Origin: a virus
Length of the DNA stretch: 64,000 bases
Strand: one strand, 5' to 3'
IMG/VR virus record: IMGVR_UViG_3300031841_005609
Location: 42,203-106,202 of that record
A model generated the notes under the pieces. That model searched no databases and was not told the origin of the DNA. It worked only from the letters and a program-made list of their open reading frames with translations. Position numbers and translations under genes: made by a program. Below, one piece after another: positions 10,201 to 18,737 of the stretch (position 1 is the stretch's first letter; every line of letters starts with the position of its first letter).

Positions 10201-10406
10201 CCAAGTCAAACATATTCATGATAGATGAGGGTTTTGGGGCTCTGGATTCTGGCAATGTAGAAGCATGCAGCAGATTTCTTGAGTCTCTAAAGAAGTGGTT
10301 CAGAACTATTATGATAATCTCTCACGTTGATGCCGTTAAAGACGCGGTCGACAACGTCTTGGAAATAGGTAAGGACGGAAAAGATGCGTTTATCAGACAG
10401 GAATGA
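7272..10406 (+). CDS. Mre11-Rad50 (SbcD-SbcC; gp47-gp46) single-chain fusion
   Basis: A 1044-residue protein joining two subunits normally made separately. Residues 1-340 are a calcineurin-type nuclease: Asp10 and His12 (FADVHW), Asp46 (VGDIVHS), Asn82-His83-Asp84 (LGNHDG), FHG and GDIHKHQ. From about 370 it is Rad50-like: Walker A GKNRIGKS at 400-407, long coiled coils on both sides of a hook with Cys718 and Cys725 (C-x6-C), a signature region CSGMEKMMSALAIR, and Walker B FMIDEG with Asp985-Glu986. The pair processes DNA ends for recombination-dependent replication. There is no internal stop or frameshift between the halves. UvsX is at 52.4 kb. Confidence 0.88.
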   Translation: MTYKFAHFADVHWRGLTRHKEYRRSFEDAFDKMRRENLDGIFIVGDIVHSKTQGISPELIDNLCWWFNEMASIAPVYVTLGNHDGLIMNKDREDAISPIVRAINNPNIFLSKHSEVFFVGDDIAVTNFSCFDEENWEKFKPKRGKINIALFHGAVTGSETDINWELDGEVDEGFFKGFDFAFLGDIHKHQYLDKEKRISYCGSTIQQNFGEDPGKGFMIWEIDSKKKFSSRHVEVLHDMPYVTIDWKGNVGDTLDEAEKHPDRARFRIRTSVPISQGEIKQIYSALKEFKSASEIVMKQDFARPELVLEENTLRKKMNLRDPSSVSMMVKEYYTKAGLSDRVNTKLEDLVQRFWKHVSKVEAPQSGQWSIRSLEFDNLFGYGKGNKINFDEIDGITGIFGKNRIGKSSICGAIMYTLFNTTDRGSISNLHVINSRKGHCKSSAIISKRGKFYKIERQSIKKESRAGKLSVSTQLNLLEIDQDGNVIKDLCGEQRRETEKTLKNLVGNAEDFLLTSFASQGAMNSFLSQKASSRKSVLSNFLDLDVFDQLNDAAKAESSGIKQMIKNAPDRDYDLSIVETKNKLNAKMAERDGLYESLDLLRGRIRDLDLSLETRDDNNLVTQQDLDDQTKRVRSLRDRKKGLEIKVEKLEKDLVEISSKTDRIQEIKSTFPIEDLKVTLAEEKSLDESSVQIKHKLDKEKQTLKIINNQVDVLNQVPCEDKFPDCKFIVEAHKAKKKLKGKEKIIESLSEDLKVTKAQLRKLQAKELDKKLDKYNDLISSFGELSLEKNDITLSLSSAKNDLEKTNDSLVREVKVLDEMKVNLSTDDKAEQISEMRSKLRDLKSAQVDMEEKYSRLSEDVGLLQARVSKLSEEKEEYEALIENWRVYELFLQATSKNGLPLEIIRSRIPEINLEIASILQGVTGFTVELESFEGSNDMDIFINYGDSKRIIECCSGMEKMMSALAIRVALTNVSELSKSNIFMIDEGFGALDSGNVEACSRFLESLKKWFRTIMIISHVDAVKDAVDNVLEIGKDGKDAFIRQE

Positions 10407-10635
10407 AGTATATTTTATCGAAGATGGAGACAGGGTGCATTCATTCTGCCCTGTTTGTGGTTTTCTGGCTAGAGATTCCGAAGACTTGGATATCATACAA
10501 AAAGAAAAAGCCTGTAGAGAATGTACTGGTAATTTCAAATACTTAGATCTAGAGTCCTGGGAAAGAGGAGATCGACCTACAAGAGAAGAAGCTAGGTCTA
10601 AAATACATTTTCATAGTGGAGAAAGTACAAAATGA
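10384..10635 (+). CDS. Small zinc-finger protein
   Basis: An 83-residue protein with two CxxC pairs (CPVC and CREC) about 25 residues apart, the layout of a small zinc ribbon. The function is not recognised; DNA or RNA binding, or a protein contact, is possible. Its start lies inside the 3' end of the Mre11-Rad50 fusion (23-base overlap), and its stop overlaps the next ATG (ATGA), so it is probably translated as part of the same coupled operon. Confidence 0.6.
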   Translation: MRLSDRNEVYFIEDGDRVHSFCPVCGFLARDSEDLDIIQKEKACRECTGNFKYLDLESWERGDRPTREEARSKIHFHSGESTK

Positions 10636-10997
10636 ATAAACTAGAATTAGTTGCAAGACTTGTTGATAACACATACAACCCAGTGTCAAAGTCGGGTACG
10701 TATTCAATTAAGACTTCCATGCAGGGAAGCAGGCTTGTTGTAAAGTTTAGCACGATAGTTAACTTTGCTTCTGAGGCATCTTTAAGACCTCAAGTTCAAT
10801 CATCAAAAGAACACGCCGTTCAGCTTATAAAAGACTTTATTGCAAACCTTAAGAAAAACTACAAGGCAGAGACAGGAGAAGCTCTAAAGGTTGAAGATGA
10901 AGGCGGAGATGACAACATAGAGATGATTCAAGCAACTTCAAATTCACTCAGAAAAATAGCTTATTACAGATATAATCAGACTTTAGAGATATCTTAA
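10632..10997 (+). CDS. Conserved hypothetical protein upstream of terminase
   Basis: A 121-residue protein starting in an ATGA overlap with the zinc-finger gene and ending 6 bases before the terminase start. It looks like an alpha/beta fold: beta-rich N-terminal half (YSIKTSMQGSRLVVKFSTIV), a helix (HAVQLIKDFIANLKKNY), an acidic stretch and a C-terminal helix. Position directly before the large terminase would suit a small terminase subunit, but I see no helix-turn-helix or other TerS signature, so that is only a guess. Confidence 0.5.
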   Translation: MNKLELVARLVDNTYNPVSKSGTYSIKTSMQGSRLVVKFSTIVNFASEASLRPQVQSSKEHAVQLIKDFIANLKKNYKAETGEALKVEDEGGDDNIEMIQATSNSLRKIAYYRYNQTLEIS

Positions 10998-11003
10998 CAG
11001 ACT

Positions 11004-12569
11004 ATGAACAAAAATCTTCAGGTCAAAGAGATAATAAAATGCGGAAAAGATCCGTCTTACTTTCTCAAAAAGTACATAAAGATTCAGCACCCTACTAAAG
11101 GTCTGGTCAACTTTGACACTTATGACTTTCAAGACGAGTGCCTGAAAGATTTCGTAGATCATAGATTCAATATCATCTTGAAGTCCAGGCAGCTAGGTAT
11201 ATCTACTTTGTCTGCTGCTTACGCCGTCTGGTTAGCTTATTTCTATAGAGACAAAAACATACTGATCATCGCAACCAAGCTTGCAGTTGCCCAGAACTTT
11301 ATCAAAAAAGTAAAAACAGCCCTTAGAGGTCTTCCCGGGTGGATGAACCTCACTGAAGTAGTAGGATCCAACAAGCAGGGCGTAGAGTTTAGTAACGGTT
11401 CTCAAATCAAAGCAGTACCCACTTCAGATGATGCAGGTCGCTCTGAAGCTTTGAGCCTCTTGATAATTGACGAAGCTGCGTTCATTAGAAACTTTGATGA
11501 ACTCTGGATGGGTTTGTATTCTACTCTATCCACAGGCGGTAGATCAATAATTCTTTCCACGCCGAATGGAGTCGGAGACAAGTACCATGAACTCTGCACA
11601 GACGCTCAGGCAGGAGAGAACGAGTTCAATCTAATCAAGCTTATGTGGGATGTCCACCCAGACAGAGACGAAGAGTGGTTCGCCACTGAGACTCGAAACA
11701 TGAGCAAGAAGCAAATAGCACAAGAGCTTATGTGTGACTTTGCAGCTTCAGGAGATACGTTTTTAAACGCTCCTGACCTTGAAACTCTGGCTCTTAGGGT
11801 AAAGACCCCTATTGAGAGATGGGGCCCTGATATGAATGTCTGGGTCTGGAAGTATTCTCTTACTGAGCACAAATATGTAGTCAGCGCCGATGTGTCAAGA
11901 GGTGACGCCGCCGACTATTCTACTTTTCACGTTTTAGATGTCAATTCAGGTGAGCAGGTAGCTGAATATAAGGGAAAGATTCCGCCTGACCAGTTTGCTG
12001 TTTTGCTAGCAGAGGCCGGAAAGAGGTATAATAATGCCTTAGTTTGTCCAGAAAACAACACGTATGGCTATGCAGTCATAATGAAGCTTGTCGAACTAGG
12101 GTACACAAACCTGTATTACAAGAACGAAAAGGACAAACTTAGTGCCCTCTACACAGGAAACAACCAGATATCTAAGATAGGCTTCTCCACAAACGCCCAA
12201 TCGAGAGGACAGATACTTACTAAACTAGAAGAGGTGCTAAGAAACAACTCAGTAGCTTTTTATTCTTCTCGTCTCGTTGACGAATTGAAGACTTTTGTCT
12301 GGAAGGGACAGAAAGCGCAGGCTCAAAAAGGCAAAAATGACGATCTTGTCATGGCAGCTGCAATTGGAACGTGGCTTTTCGATTCAGATCCCAAGGTAAA
12401 TTCTCAAACAACGGATCTTAACAAGGCTATGCTTGATGGCTTTGCTGTCAACAGAAGAGAGTACGGTCAAAAGAAAAGTCCGTGGAGCCGATTCGGGTGG
12501 AACAATCCGAATCGAACGTATCCTTCGAAGTCCGGACCTCACGGCGATGATTTTGACTGGATTTTATAG
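11004..12569 (+). CDS. Terminase large subunit (gp17-like)
   Basis: A 521-residue packaging motor and nuclease. The ATPase has a degenerate Walker A, SRQLGIST (61-68), and Walker B LLIIDEAAF with Asp156-Glu157, followed by the coupling region ILSTPNG. The C-terminal RNase H-like nuclease starts with the strand carrying Asp296 (SADVSRGDAADYS); further acids include those in CPENN and the late KNDDLVMAAAIGTW. Length matches T4 gp17-type TerL proteins (about 500-610), indicating headful packaging. The portal gene follows after 55 bases, the usual T4-type neighbour. Confidence 0.92.
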   Translation: MNKNLQVKEIIKCGKDPSYFLKKYIKIQHPTKGLVNFDTYDFQDECLKDFVDHRFNIILKSRQLGISTLSAAYAVWLAYFYRDKNILIIATKLAVAQNFIKKVKTALRGLPGWMNLTEVVGSNKQGVEFSNGSQIKAVPTSDDAGRSEALSLLIIDEAAFIRNFDELWMGLYSTLSTGGRSIILSTPNGVGDKYHELCTDAQAGENEFNLIKLMWDVHPDRDEEWFATETRNMSKKQIAQELMCDFAASGDTFLNAPDLETLALRVKTPIERWGPDMNVWVWKYSLTEHKYVVSADVSRGDAADYSTFHVLDVNSGEQVAEYKGKIPPDQFAVLLAEAGKRYNNALVCPENNTYGYAVIMKLVELGYTNLYYKNEKDKLSALYTGNNQISKIGFSTNAQSRGQILTKLEEVLRNNSVAFYSSRLVDELKTFVWKGQKAQAQKGKNDDLVMAAAIGTWLFDSDPKVNSQTTDLNKAMLDGFAVNRREYGQKKSPWSRFGWNNPNRTYPSKSGPHGDDFDWIL

Positions 12570-12624
12570 TTTAGGTTTGAATCCTTCTGAATACAATAAT
12601 TATGAAGTGCAATAGGAGTGTTTC

Positions 12625-14553
12625 ATGTCTGAGCAGGCAAGTTTATTTACTAGACTAACAAAACTTTTTAGATCAGGCCCCGTTGTAAAAAGAAGAGTTA
12701 GAAACGTTAAGACAGCTGGAGCTTCTACAGCCCTAGAGGTTTTTAAAAGAGCACACAGCGATGTATACAATAGCACGCTAAGTGCTTACGGAGCTTTCGA
12801 TAGAATGGCTCGCTATAGCGACTTCAGTGAAATGGAGTCAACTCCAGAAATAGCATCTGCTCTTGACATCTACGCAGAAGAGACCGTTTCTTCCGACGAA
12901 AAAGGACAAGTCCTACACATCTATTCAGAGAACAGAAAGGTTCAAGAAATCCTGGAGAACCTTTTTCACGACGTCCTTAACGTAGAATTCAATTTAGTAA
13001 TGTGGGTAAGAAATCTTTGTAAGTACGGAGACTTTTTTCTTTTTAACGACATACATCCTGATTATGGTGTGATCAATGCTTACCCAATATCGATAAGCGA
13101 AATGGAAAGAGAAGAGGGGTTCGACACGAAAGATCCCTCTGCAGTTCGATTCCGATGGGTGACTCAAGGAAATCAAGTTTTAGAAAACTGGCAAGTATCA
13201 CACTTCAGGCTCTTGGGCAACGACGCTTTTCTTCCCTATGGATCCTCCGTGTTAGAGGCCGCCAGAAGAATTTGGAGACAGTTAATCCTCATTGAAGATG
13301 CCATGCTCGTTTACAGAGTAATTAGAGCTCCGGAAAGAAGAGTATTTTATTTAGATGTAGGTAATGTACCGCCAGAAGATGTTTCGAACTATATCGAACA
13401 GGCTCAAACAAGCTTAAAAAGAAACCAAGTCGTAGACAAGTCTAACGGACAGGTCGACATAAGATACAACCCGCTTTCTGTAGATGAAGATTACTTCTTG
13501 CCCGTTAGAGGTGGTGAAAGCGGAACGAGAATTGATACTCTTGCTGGCGGCCAAAATACAGCTGCCATAGAAGATGTCGAATACATACAGAAGAAGCTGT
13601 TTGCAGCTCTCAAAATACCCAAAGCTTATCTGGGATATGACGAGGAAGTCGGAGCCAAGGCTACGCTTGCCCAAGAAGATATAAGGTTTAGCAGGTCAAT
13701 CCAGCGGATTCAAAAGACAATATTGTCTGAGCTTAACAAGCTCGCGATGATTCACCTCTATTGTCATGGTTACGAAGGAGAAGATCTCGTTGAGTTTGAT
13801 CTAAGGCTGTCTAATCCCTCATCGATCGCCCAACAACAAAAGCTCGAGCTTATAAGATCTAGATTTGAGATAGCAGGTTCAGCACCTGAAGGATCTGTCG
13901 ACAGGTCCTGGATTCAAAAAAATGTTTTAGGTCTTACTGACGAAGAGATAGAAAAAATTCACGAAGGACGTCTCGAAGACAAGCTTAGAGATCTCGAGGT
14001 CGAAGCAGTTCAAGCACCTGAAGCTGAAGGCGCTCCCGCCGGCGAAGCTGGTGATGAAGGCGGAGAAGAACCCGCCGAAGACGAAGGAGAAGATCTCTTC
14101 GCCGGCGATAGAAAAGATGATGAACTTTTGACCGCTTTGCCCGCAAGAAAAGACAAAAAAGAAGAGTCTGAAGATGATGATCACCCTGTCCTTTCTATAC
14201 AGGATCTAGATGCTCCTGTTAAAGCAGACAGACAGATTCGAAATGCCTTTGGCCAGAAGATAAAAAAGTCTAGAAAGGTAACAGCTGGACCTGGGTCTAC
14301 TCACATGCCGGATTTTGTTAAAATGACTTCAACTGGAAAAGCAGGCAGAAAACAAGACACGATGAACAAACCTTTTGATAACGATTTTCTAAAAGATCCA
14401 TTTTCAGAATCAATGTCGAGTTTTTCTCCTCCGAGGCTTACTTATGATTTAGTAAACACTCTTAACTCGATGGGAGACAAAATACAGGTTAAGAGACAAA
14501 AGCTATTGTCAGAAATTGATGAAAAACAAGGAGACCCTAATGGCGAAGCATAA
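12625..14553 (+). CDS. Portal protein (gp20-like)
   Basis: A 642-residue protein placed between terminase and prohead protease, as in T4. Portal-type features include DFSEMESTPEIASALDIYAEE near the N-terminus, the conserved RAPERRVFYLDVGNVP segment, and AALKIPKAYLGYDEE in the clip/stem region. The C-terminal 190 residues add an acidic, low-complexity Glu/Asp/Ala/Gly tract (about 465-530), probably an exposed extension. Start ATG 12625 follows AGGAG. The 3' end overlaps the next gene by 14 bases. Confidence 0.9.
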   Translation: MSEQASLFTRLTKLFRSGPVVKRRVRNVKTAGASTALEVFKRAHSDVYNSTLSAYGAFDRMARYSDFSEMESTPEIASALDIYAEETVSSDEKGQVLHIYSENRKVQEILENLFHDVLNVEFNLVMWVRNLCKYGDFFLFNDIHPDYGVINAYPISISEMEREEGFDTKDPSAVRFRWVTQGNQVLENWQVSHFRLLGNDAFLPYGSSVLEAARRIWRQLILIEDAMLVYRVIRAPERRVFYLDVGNVPPEDVSNYIEQAQTSLKRNQVVDKSNGQVDIRYNPLSVDEDYFLPVRGGESGTRIDTLAGGQNTAAIEDVEYIQKKLFAALKIPKAYLGYDEEVGAKATLAQEDIRFSRSIQRIQKTILSELNKLAMIHLYCHGYEGEDLVEFDLRLSNPSSIAQQQKLELIRSRFEIAGSAPEGSVDRSWIQKNVLGLTDEEIEKIHEGRLEDKLRDLEVEAVQAPEAEGAPAGEAGDEGGEEPAEDEGEDLFAGDRKDDELLTALPARKDKKEESEDDDHPVLSIQDLDAPVKADRQIRNAFGQKIKKSRKVTAGPGSTHMPDFVKMTSTGKAGRKQDTMNKPFDNDFLKDPFSESMSSFSPPRLTYDLVNTLNSMGDKIQVKRQKLLSEIDEKQGDPNGEA

Positions 14554-15361
14554 CAAGAAGCGCAACGTCGGTCTACTACATGAACAGCTTATTAGGCATG
14601 CTAGTAGAATGACAGTCGAGGGCAGTGTCGAAAAAGCTCAAGATGCAGTCGACATTGTGACTAGGCATTTTAAAAGAGGATCTGAGACCCTGAGAGAATT
14701 CAGGCTTTTTAGCTCTCTTATCCACACTAAGGTTGATTCCAAAGACCTTGCTCAAAGAATCGTTGCTGAAAGCAGAAGAGCATGCATGGATCATGACTCC
14801 GAAAAGCTCCGAAGAGAAAAATCTTTGCTCATAAAAGATATCAATCATCTTTTGAACGAGGAGAGCTTTTACGATCAAAGGATTCCGACCTATAGAATAT
14901 TCGCAACAGTTCAGGCTCTACTCAATGAGTGGCGAGGAGCATCAAGACTCACACCTGCCGAAATTGTAAAGTATGAATCACGGTTGGTTGATCACTTGAC
15001 TCGGCAGGAAGCTGAGAATGAACTCCAGAGATCAGAAAACGCCGATCCTTTAGTACTAAACATAATGATCGAGAAGTTCAACAAGAAGTATGGAAAGACA
15101 CTCTCAGAAGATCAAAGAAAGATTCTTGAGCTCAGGCTTATGAACAAAAACGAAGAAGCTGTTGTTTTGATGGAGTCTGTCAAGAAAAAGACGCTAGCAT
15201 CAATCGATCGATTCTATGAATCTCTTGAAAACGAATATCTTGGAAAGAAAAGAGATGTTCTCGTTGAGAGAGTTACAAATTTTCAGCCAGACGAAACAGA
15301 TGAATCAGTGGCAAAAGCTCTTTCTCTGGCAAATCTTTTATCAGAACTGGAGGCGGAATAA
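14540..15361 (+). CDS. Hypothetical head-cluster protein
   Basis: A 273-residue, highly charged and mostly helical protein with no recognised domain. The ATG at 14540 is chosen over an upstream in-frame ATG because AAGGAGA stands 7 bases before it. It lies between portal and prohead protease, where T4 keeps small core genes (67, 68), so an internal core or head-assembly role is plausible. Helical segments such as LRREKSLLIKDINHLL and DQRKILELRLMNKNEEAV would suit a scaffold-like fold. Its stop overlaps the protease start (TAATG). Confidence 0.55.
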   Translation: MAKHNKKRNVGLLHEQLIRHASRMTVEGSVEKAQDAVDIVTRHFKRGSETLREFRLFSSLIHTKVDSKDLAQRIVAESRRACMDHDSEKLRREKSLLIKDINHLLNEESFYDQRIPTYRIFATVQALLNEWRGASRLTPAEIVKYESRLVDHLTRQEAENELQRSENADPLVLNIMIEKFNKKYGKTLSEDQRKILELRLMNKNEEAVVLMESVKKKTLASIDRFYESLENEYLGKKRDVLVERVTNFQPDETDESVAKALSLANLLSELEAE

Positions 15362-15972
15362 TGGGCGACAGAAAACTACTGACAGAATGGTTGGCATTTG
15401 ATTACTCTCCTGAGATGATCAAAGAGTCAAGAGAGGCCAATGGCGGGAAACTAATGATGAAAGGTATTTTGCAAAAAGCAGATACTCTTAATCAGAACGG
15501 AAGAATCTATCCCATTGAAATACTTGACAGAGAAGTGAGAAACTACCAGAAGTTTATTAAGGAAAATCGCGCTCTTGGAGAATGTGATCATCCCGACAGC
15601 TCTGTGGTCGAACTTAAGAACGCATCACACATCGTTCGAGAAGCTTACATGAATGATGGTGTATGTTACGGAGTTGTGGAACTGCTGGATACACCAAGCG
15701 GAAAGATATTACAAAGTCTGGTAGAATCAGGCGTAACTTTGGGAATCTCATCAAGAGGCGTTGGATCAACTCGCCGTGAAGGTGATTACGATGTGGTTCA
15801 AGACGATTTTCAATTGATTTGCTGGGATTTCGTTTCAGAACCTTCTACACCAGGCGCCTTCATGATGAAAGAAGGAAAAGATTTTACGCGCGAAGATCTG
15901 AACAGACACTTTACTAAAACCGATAGAGTTGATAGGTTGGTCAACGATATCATTTCTTGGGAGAATGACTAA
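15361..15972 (+). CDS. Prohead core maturation protease (gp21-like)
   Basis: A 203-residue serine protease of the T4 gp21/herpesvirus assemblin type. The conserved region runs ILQKADTLNQNGRIYP (about 36-51), then GECDHPDS with candidate catalytic His77, then LGISSRGVGS with candidate Ser130/131. It should process the prohead core and capsid proteins during head maturation. Length matches T4 gp21 (about 212). Start and stop both overlap neighbours by one base (TAATG), a coupled head operon. Confidence 0.88.
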   Translation: MGDRKLLTEWLAFDYSPEMIKESREANGGKLMMKGILQKADTLNQNGRIYPIEILDREVRNYQKFIKENRALGECDHPDSSVVELKNASHIVREAYMNDGVCYGVVELLDTPSGKILQSLVESGVTLGISSRGVGSTRREGDYDVVQDDFQLICWDFVSEPSTPGAFMMKEGKDFTREDLNRHFTKTDRVDRLVNDIISWEND

Positions 15973-16328
15973 TGGGACATTGGGTAGGACCAGGTATCGG
16001 AGATGTGGGATCTTATCAGGTCTCAGGAACTCCTTTTGTTTTTAATGCAACACAGAATCAGACCAAAACAGCAACTTTAGACTATGTGACGTCAGAGATA
16101 CAAGTCAATGTAGTTGGCACTGGTAACACAATATCTTTTGGAGATGCCGATACAACTACGTACACTTTACCTGCAGGTCTTTCTACCTTTCGTGTTAGGT
16201 GTAAGTCAATTCAAGTTATAGTTGCTAACACTTTGAACAACACAGTTTCTGTTTGTGCTTCTCTAACAGGCATCGAAGCAAAACACCTTGACCAGCATGA
16301 TCAGGACGATTACGGAACAGTCGCGTAA
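15972..16328 (+). CDS. Small beta-rich structural protein
   Basis: A 118-residue protein starting GHWVGPGIGDVGSYQVSGTP, a signature I recall from small virion proteins of large marine myoviruses. The remainder alternates short hydrophobic strands (LDYVTSEIQVNVV, FRVRCKSIQVIV) and ends in a His/Asp-rich tail. It fits a capsid decoration or accessory head protein, but that role is inferred from position in the head cluster. No transmembrane or enzymatic motif is seen. Confidence 0.6.
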   Translation: MGHWVGPGIGDVGSYQVSGTPFVFNATQNQTKTATLDYVTSEIQVNVVGTGNTISFGDADTTTYTLPAGLSTFRVRCKSIQVIVANTLNNTVSVCASLTGIEAKHLDQHDQDDYGTVA

Positions 16329-16337
16329 GGATAGAAA

Positions 16338-16766
16338 ATGGCTAAGTTAACCAAAACTGCACTTAAGTCTCTTGTGAAGGAATGTTTGGTCGAGATTCTC
16401 GCTGAAGGAATCGGGTCAACAGCAACTTTGCAAGAAGGTGTGAAAAAATCATCTGTAAGCGTTGAAGCAAGAAGACGAGCAGAAGAGAAAAGATTGGAAC
16501 AACATCGGAAAAAATTTGAAGTAAAAGTTGACAACACTGTCTCCGACCTAACAGATGATCCGATCATGCAGTCTATTTTTGCTGAGACAGCTAAAACCAC
16601 ACTCCAAGAGCAGATGCAGCACGATTCAAGACCGGGAGCCACCACAGCTCAGCCAACCCCGGAAATGATGTCTGGCAAAGCATCAGGGATAGATCTTGGT
16701 AATATATTTGACGGAGCTTCTTCAAATTGGTCTGAGCTTGCTTTCGCAGAAAAGAAAGCTCGATAA
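16338..16766 (+). CDS. Head-cluster protein with targeting-like N-terminal helix
   Basis: A 142-residue protein. The first 25 residues (TKTALKSLVKECLVEILAEG) form a basic amphipathic helix ending in L-A-E followed by G, which matches the L/I-x-E cleavage consensus of T4 gp21. T4 internal proteins carry similar removable capsid-targeting sequences, so this may be a core or internal protein processed by the protease encoded just upstream. The C-terminal end (DLGNIFDGASSNWSELAFAEK) is another conserved-looking segment. No other domain is recognised. Confidence 0.55.
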   Translation: MAKLTKTALKSLVKECLVEILAEGIGSTATLQEGVKKSSVSVEARRRAEEKRLEQHRKKFEVKVDNTVSDLTDDPIMQSIFAETAKTTLQEQMQHDSRPGATTAQPTPEMMSGKASGIDLGNIFDGASSNWSELAFAEKKAR

Positions 16767-16828
16767 CTGAGTTAACGAATACCTATAGAATAGAGAGGCA
16801 TCTCTCTAAAAGTCTAGGAGAAAACAAG

Positions 16829-17116
16829 ATGGCAAAAAGAGTAAGAAAGCTCACAGCGGAATCCCTCAGAAGAATGATTCAGCAAGAAGCTCGTAAGCTT
16901 CAAAAAGAATCATCAGATCCTTTCGCTGCCGGAGTTGAGAAAATAGAAAAGGTTTCAGCAGAAGAAGTTGATGCTGATGAGATCGCTGGATCTCTTGAAA
17001 AAGATATCGATTATGTCAAGGCTCTTAAGATTCATGAGAAAAGATTGACCGATAAGCTTAAGAAGATTCAAGAAGCTAAAAACCTTCTTTCAAAAAGAAT
17101 TTCTAAAAACATATAA
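16829..17116 (+). CDS. Small charged helical head-cluster protein
   Basis: A 95-residue, Lys/Glu-rich helical protein starting with a basic helix (KRVRKLTAESLRRMIQQEAR) of the recurrent type seen in several small proteins of this phage. The C-terminal half looks like a coiled coil (KIHEKRLTDKLKKIQEAKNLL). Start ATG 16829 follows AGGAGA. A core-type or internal head protein is the likeliest role, from context only. Confidence 0.5.
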   Translation: MAKRVRKLTAESLRRMIQQEARKLQKESSDPFAAGVEKIEKVSAEEVDADEIAGSLEKDIDYVKALKIHEKRLTDKLKKIQEAKNLLSKRISKNI

Positions 17117-17132
17117 GTTCGAGGAGTAGAAA

Positions 17133-17606
17133 ATGCCAACACACAAGCAAGGAACAGTAAGCCCACCGATAACTGAAAGAGGTTTGGGAAAAGCCGGCTC
17201 AAACGATCACTCTGCGATGTTCGGCACTAGTCCAATTCACTCCGGTGAAATGACTCCTGAATCAATAGCTCAGCAATACCAGCAAGAGATTCTGGACGGC
17301 ACAATTAATGACGGCGGTCACACTTTCGGAACCTATGATCCAAATTATCCAGATGCTCCTAACATGGATGATGTTGAGACAGGCGGAGGAGGTCTTCCGG
17401 CCAGCCCATACGTTCCAAACCCTGTGTCCCCCGGGGAGGGATCTGTCGATCCTTCTGATCAAGCTGAGGCTCCTGACGGTTTCGGTGAAACTCCAAGCGC
17501 CACACCCTTCGTAGGTGTAGGATCTCAGCTCTCACCAAAAGCATCTTCAGAGGCTATTGCAAGACAGACTCTTGGAGACTACGGCTTAGGCAAGAGCTCC
17601 AACTAA
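17133..17606 (+). CDS. Pro/Gly/Ser-rich head-cluster protein A
   Basis: A 157-residue, low-complexity protein rich in Pro, Gly, Ser and Asp with no predicted helix-rich core. It shares a layout with the next gene: a TYDPNYPDAPN-like centre and a C-terminus ending LGKSSN (next gene MGKSSE), so the two may be diverged duplicates. Start ATG 17133 has a GAGGAG ribosome site. The function is unknown; location suggests a virion or assembly protein. Confidence 0.5.
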   Translation: MPTHKQGTVSPPITERGLGKAGSNDHSAMFGTSPIHSGEMTPESIAQQYQQEILDGTINDGGHTFGTYDPNYPDAPNMDDVETGGGGLPASPYVPNPVSPGEGSVDPSDQAEAPDGFGETPSATPFVGVGSQLSPKASSEAIARQTLGDYGLGKSSN

Positions 17607-17617
17607 AAGAGAGATAA

Positions 17618-18121
17618 ATGCCCACAGGAAACCAAAACGTTCTTGAGAATGAATTTCCAAACTACGGAAAGACTGGCATTCATTCGAGATCAAATCAAGA
17701 ACGTTTGGCTTCTGCTTTCCCCGACAGCCCTGTACACGACCCGTCTGTTACTTCTTCAACCATAAGAGAATACTACTTTTATGAAGTTCTCTCCGGAGAA
17801 TACGATCCTGACTCTGGTTTTACTCAAAGCAATTACGACTACTCAGAGGCTCCCGAAATTCCTAATACAACGGCTCCTGATGGCGAATCATCTCCCGGAA
17901 ATCCAGGGTCTACAATAGTCTCCTCCGGAAAAGGTCCGAATGTAGCTACTCTCAATAGAAACAATTTACAAACCAATACCTCTCCGATGGTTGAGATAGA
18001 AAACGCTTCTGAGCCTCCCTTTTCAGGTCTTGGTTCTGGAGAAGATCCGAGCGAAACATCTTCTAGAATATCTTCACAAAATTTTGTCACGGGCTTACCG
18101 ATGGGCAAATCATCTGAGTAG
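17618..18121 (+). CDS. Pro/Gly/Ser-rich head-cluster protein B
   Basis: A 167-residue low-complexity protein resembling the preceding one in composition and in two short landmarks (YDYSEAPEI and the terminal MGKSSE). It lies 11 bases downstream. Probably unstructured or a flexible accessory protein. Its length is open through an unbroken frame, so it is unlikely to be a random ORF. Confidence 0.5.
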   Translation: MPTGNQNVLENEFPNYGKTGIHSRSNQERLASAFPDSPVHDPSVTSSTIREYYFYEVLSGEYDPDSGFTQSNYDYSEAPEIPNTTAPDGESSPGNPGSTIVSSGKGPNVATLNRNNLQTNTSPMVEIENASEPPFSGLGSGEDPSETSSRISSQNFVTGLPMGKSSE

Positions 18122-18124
18122 CCC

Positions 18125-18712
18125 ATGCCTTCTACGAAAATACCAAAGTCAGTAGGTGAACCTTCTATATCACGGCATGATTCAAGATCAGATCTAGGGT
18201 ATGGTAGAATATCAAATAAATTTCACAAGCCCAGAAAAGAGTCTGGAACATTTCCTTACCTAGTAGACCAATACTCAGAAATAGACTGGGAAGACGAAGA
18301 AACTCACGCCGCTATTGAAAAAAAGATTCAGAAGCATCAAAGGTCAGATCCTTTCATGAAGAAGTCAACAAGTCCTTTTTACTTTGCTGCTGGAAATACT
18401 AAACTTTCTGATTGTTTCCAAAGAACAGAAGAAGTCTTGGAAGAAATTCACTCTCTTGGAGATTCAATGTCCCCGATTCCTCATTTGACAAAAAAGAGAA
18501 GAGAGATGTCAGGTGGCTCCAGTGTCCATTCAGGCGGAATTAGCAGCTCAAGCGCCAAAAGAACCGGTTCTGAAAAGGGATATGCGTCAGCTCCTCCTGA
18601 TATAAAATATGACAAAAATGACAACGATCATAACGAAGTAATATTTAATCTAGAAGACCTCGTCAAAAAATTGCAATTAAAGACTGGGAATTTTAGGTAC
18701 CGAAAAACATAG
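18125..18712 (+). CDS. Hypothetical head-cluster protein C
   Basis: A 195-residue hydrophilic protein starting 3 bases after the previous stop, which argues for coupled translation since no clear ribosome site precedes it. It contains a Ser/Gly-rich linker (about 133-150) and a short C-terminal helical region (FNLEDLVKKLQLKTG). Nothing catalytic is seen. It is the last of the small genes between protease and scaffold. Confidence 0.5.
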   Translation: MPSTKIPKSVGEPSISRHDSRSDLGYGRISNKFHKPRKESGTFPYLVDQYSEIDWEDEETHAAIEKKIQKHQRSDPFMKKSTSPFYFAAGNTKLSDCFQRTEEVLEEIHSLGDSMSPIPHLTKKRREMSGGSSVHSGGISSSSAKRTGSEKGYASAPPDIKYDKNDNDHNEVIFNLEDLVKKLQLKTGNFRYRKT

Positions 18713-18737
18713 TTAACGACAGACAAGGTGATCATAG

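Noticed and set aside
10632-10997. Small terminase subunit directly before the large subunit
   Set aside because: No helix-turn-helix or coiled-coil TerS features are visible; position alone is not enough.
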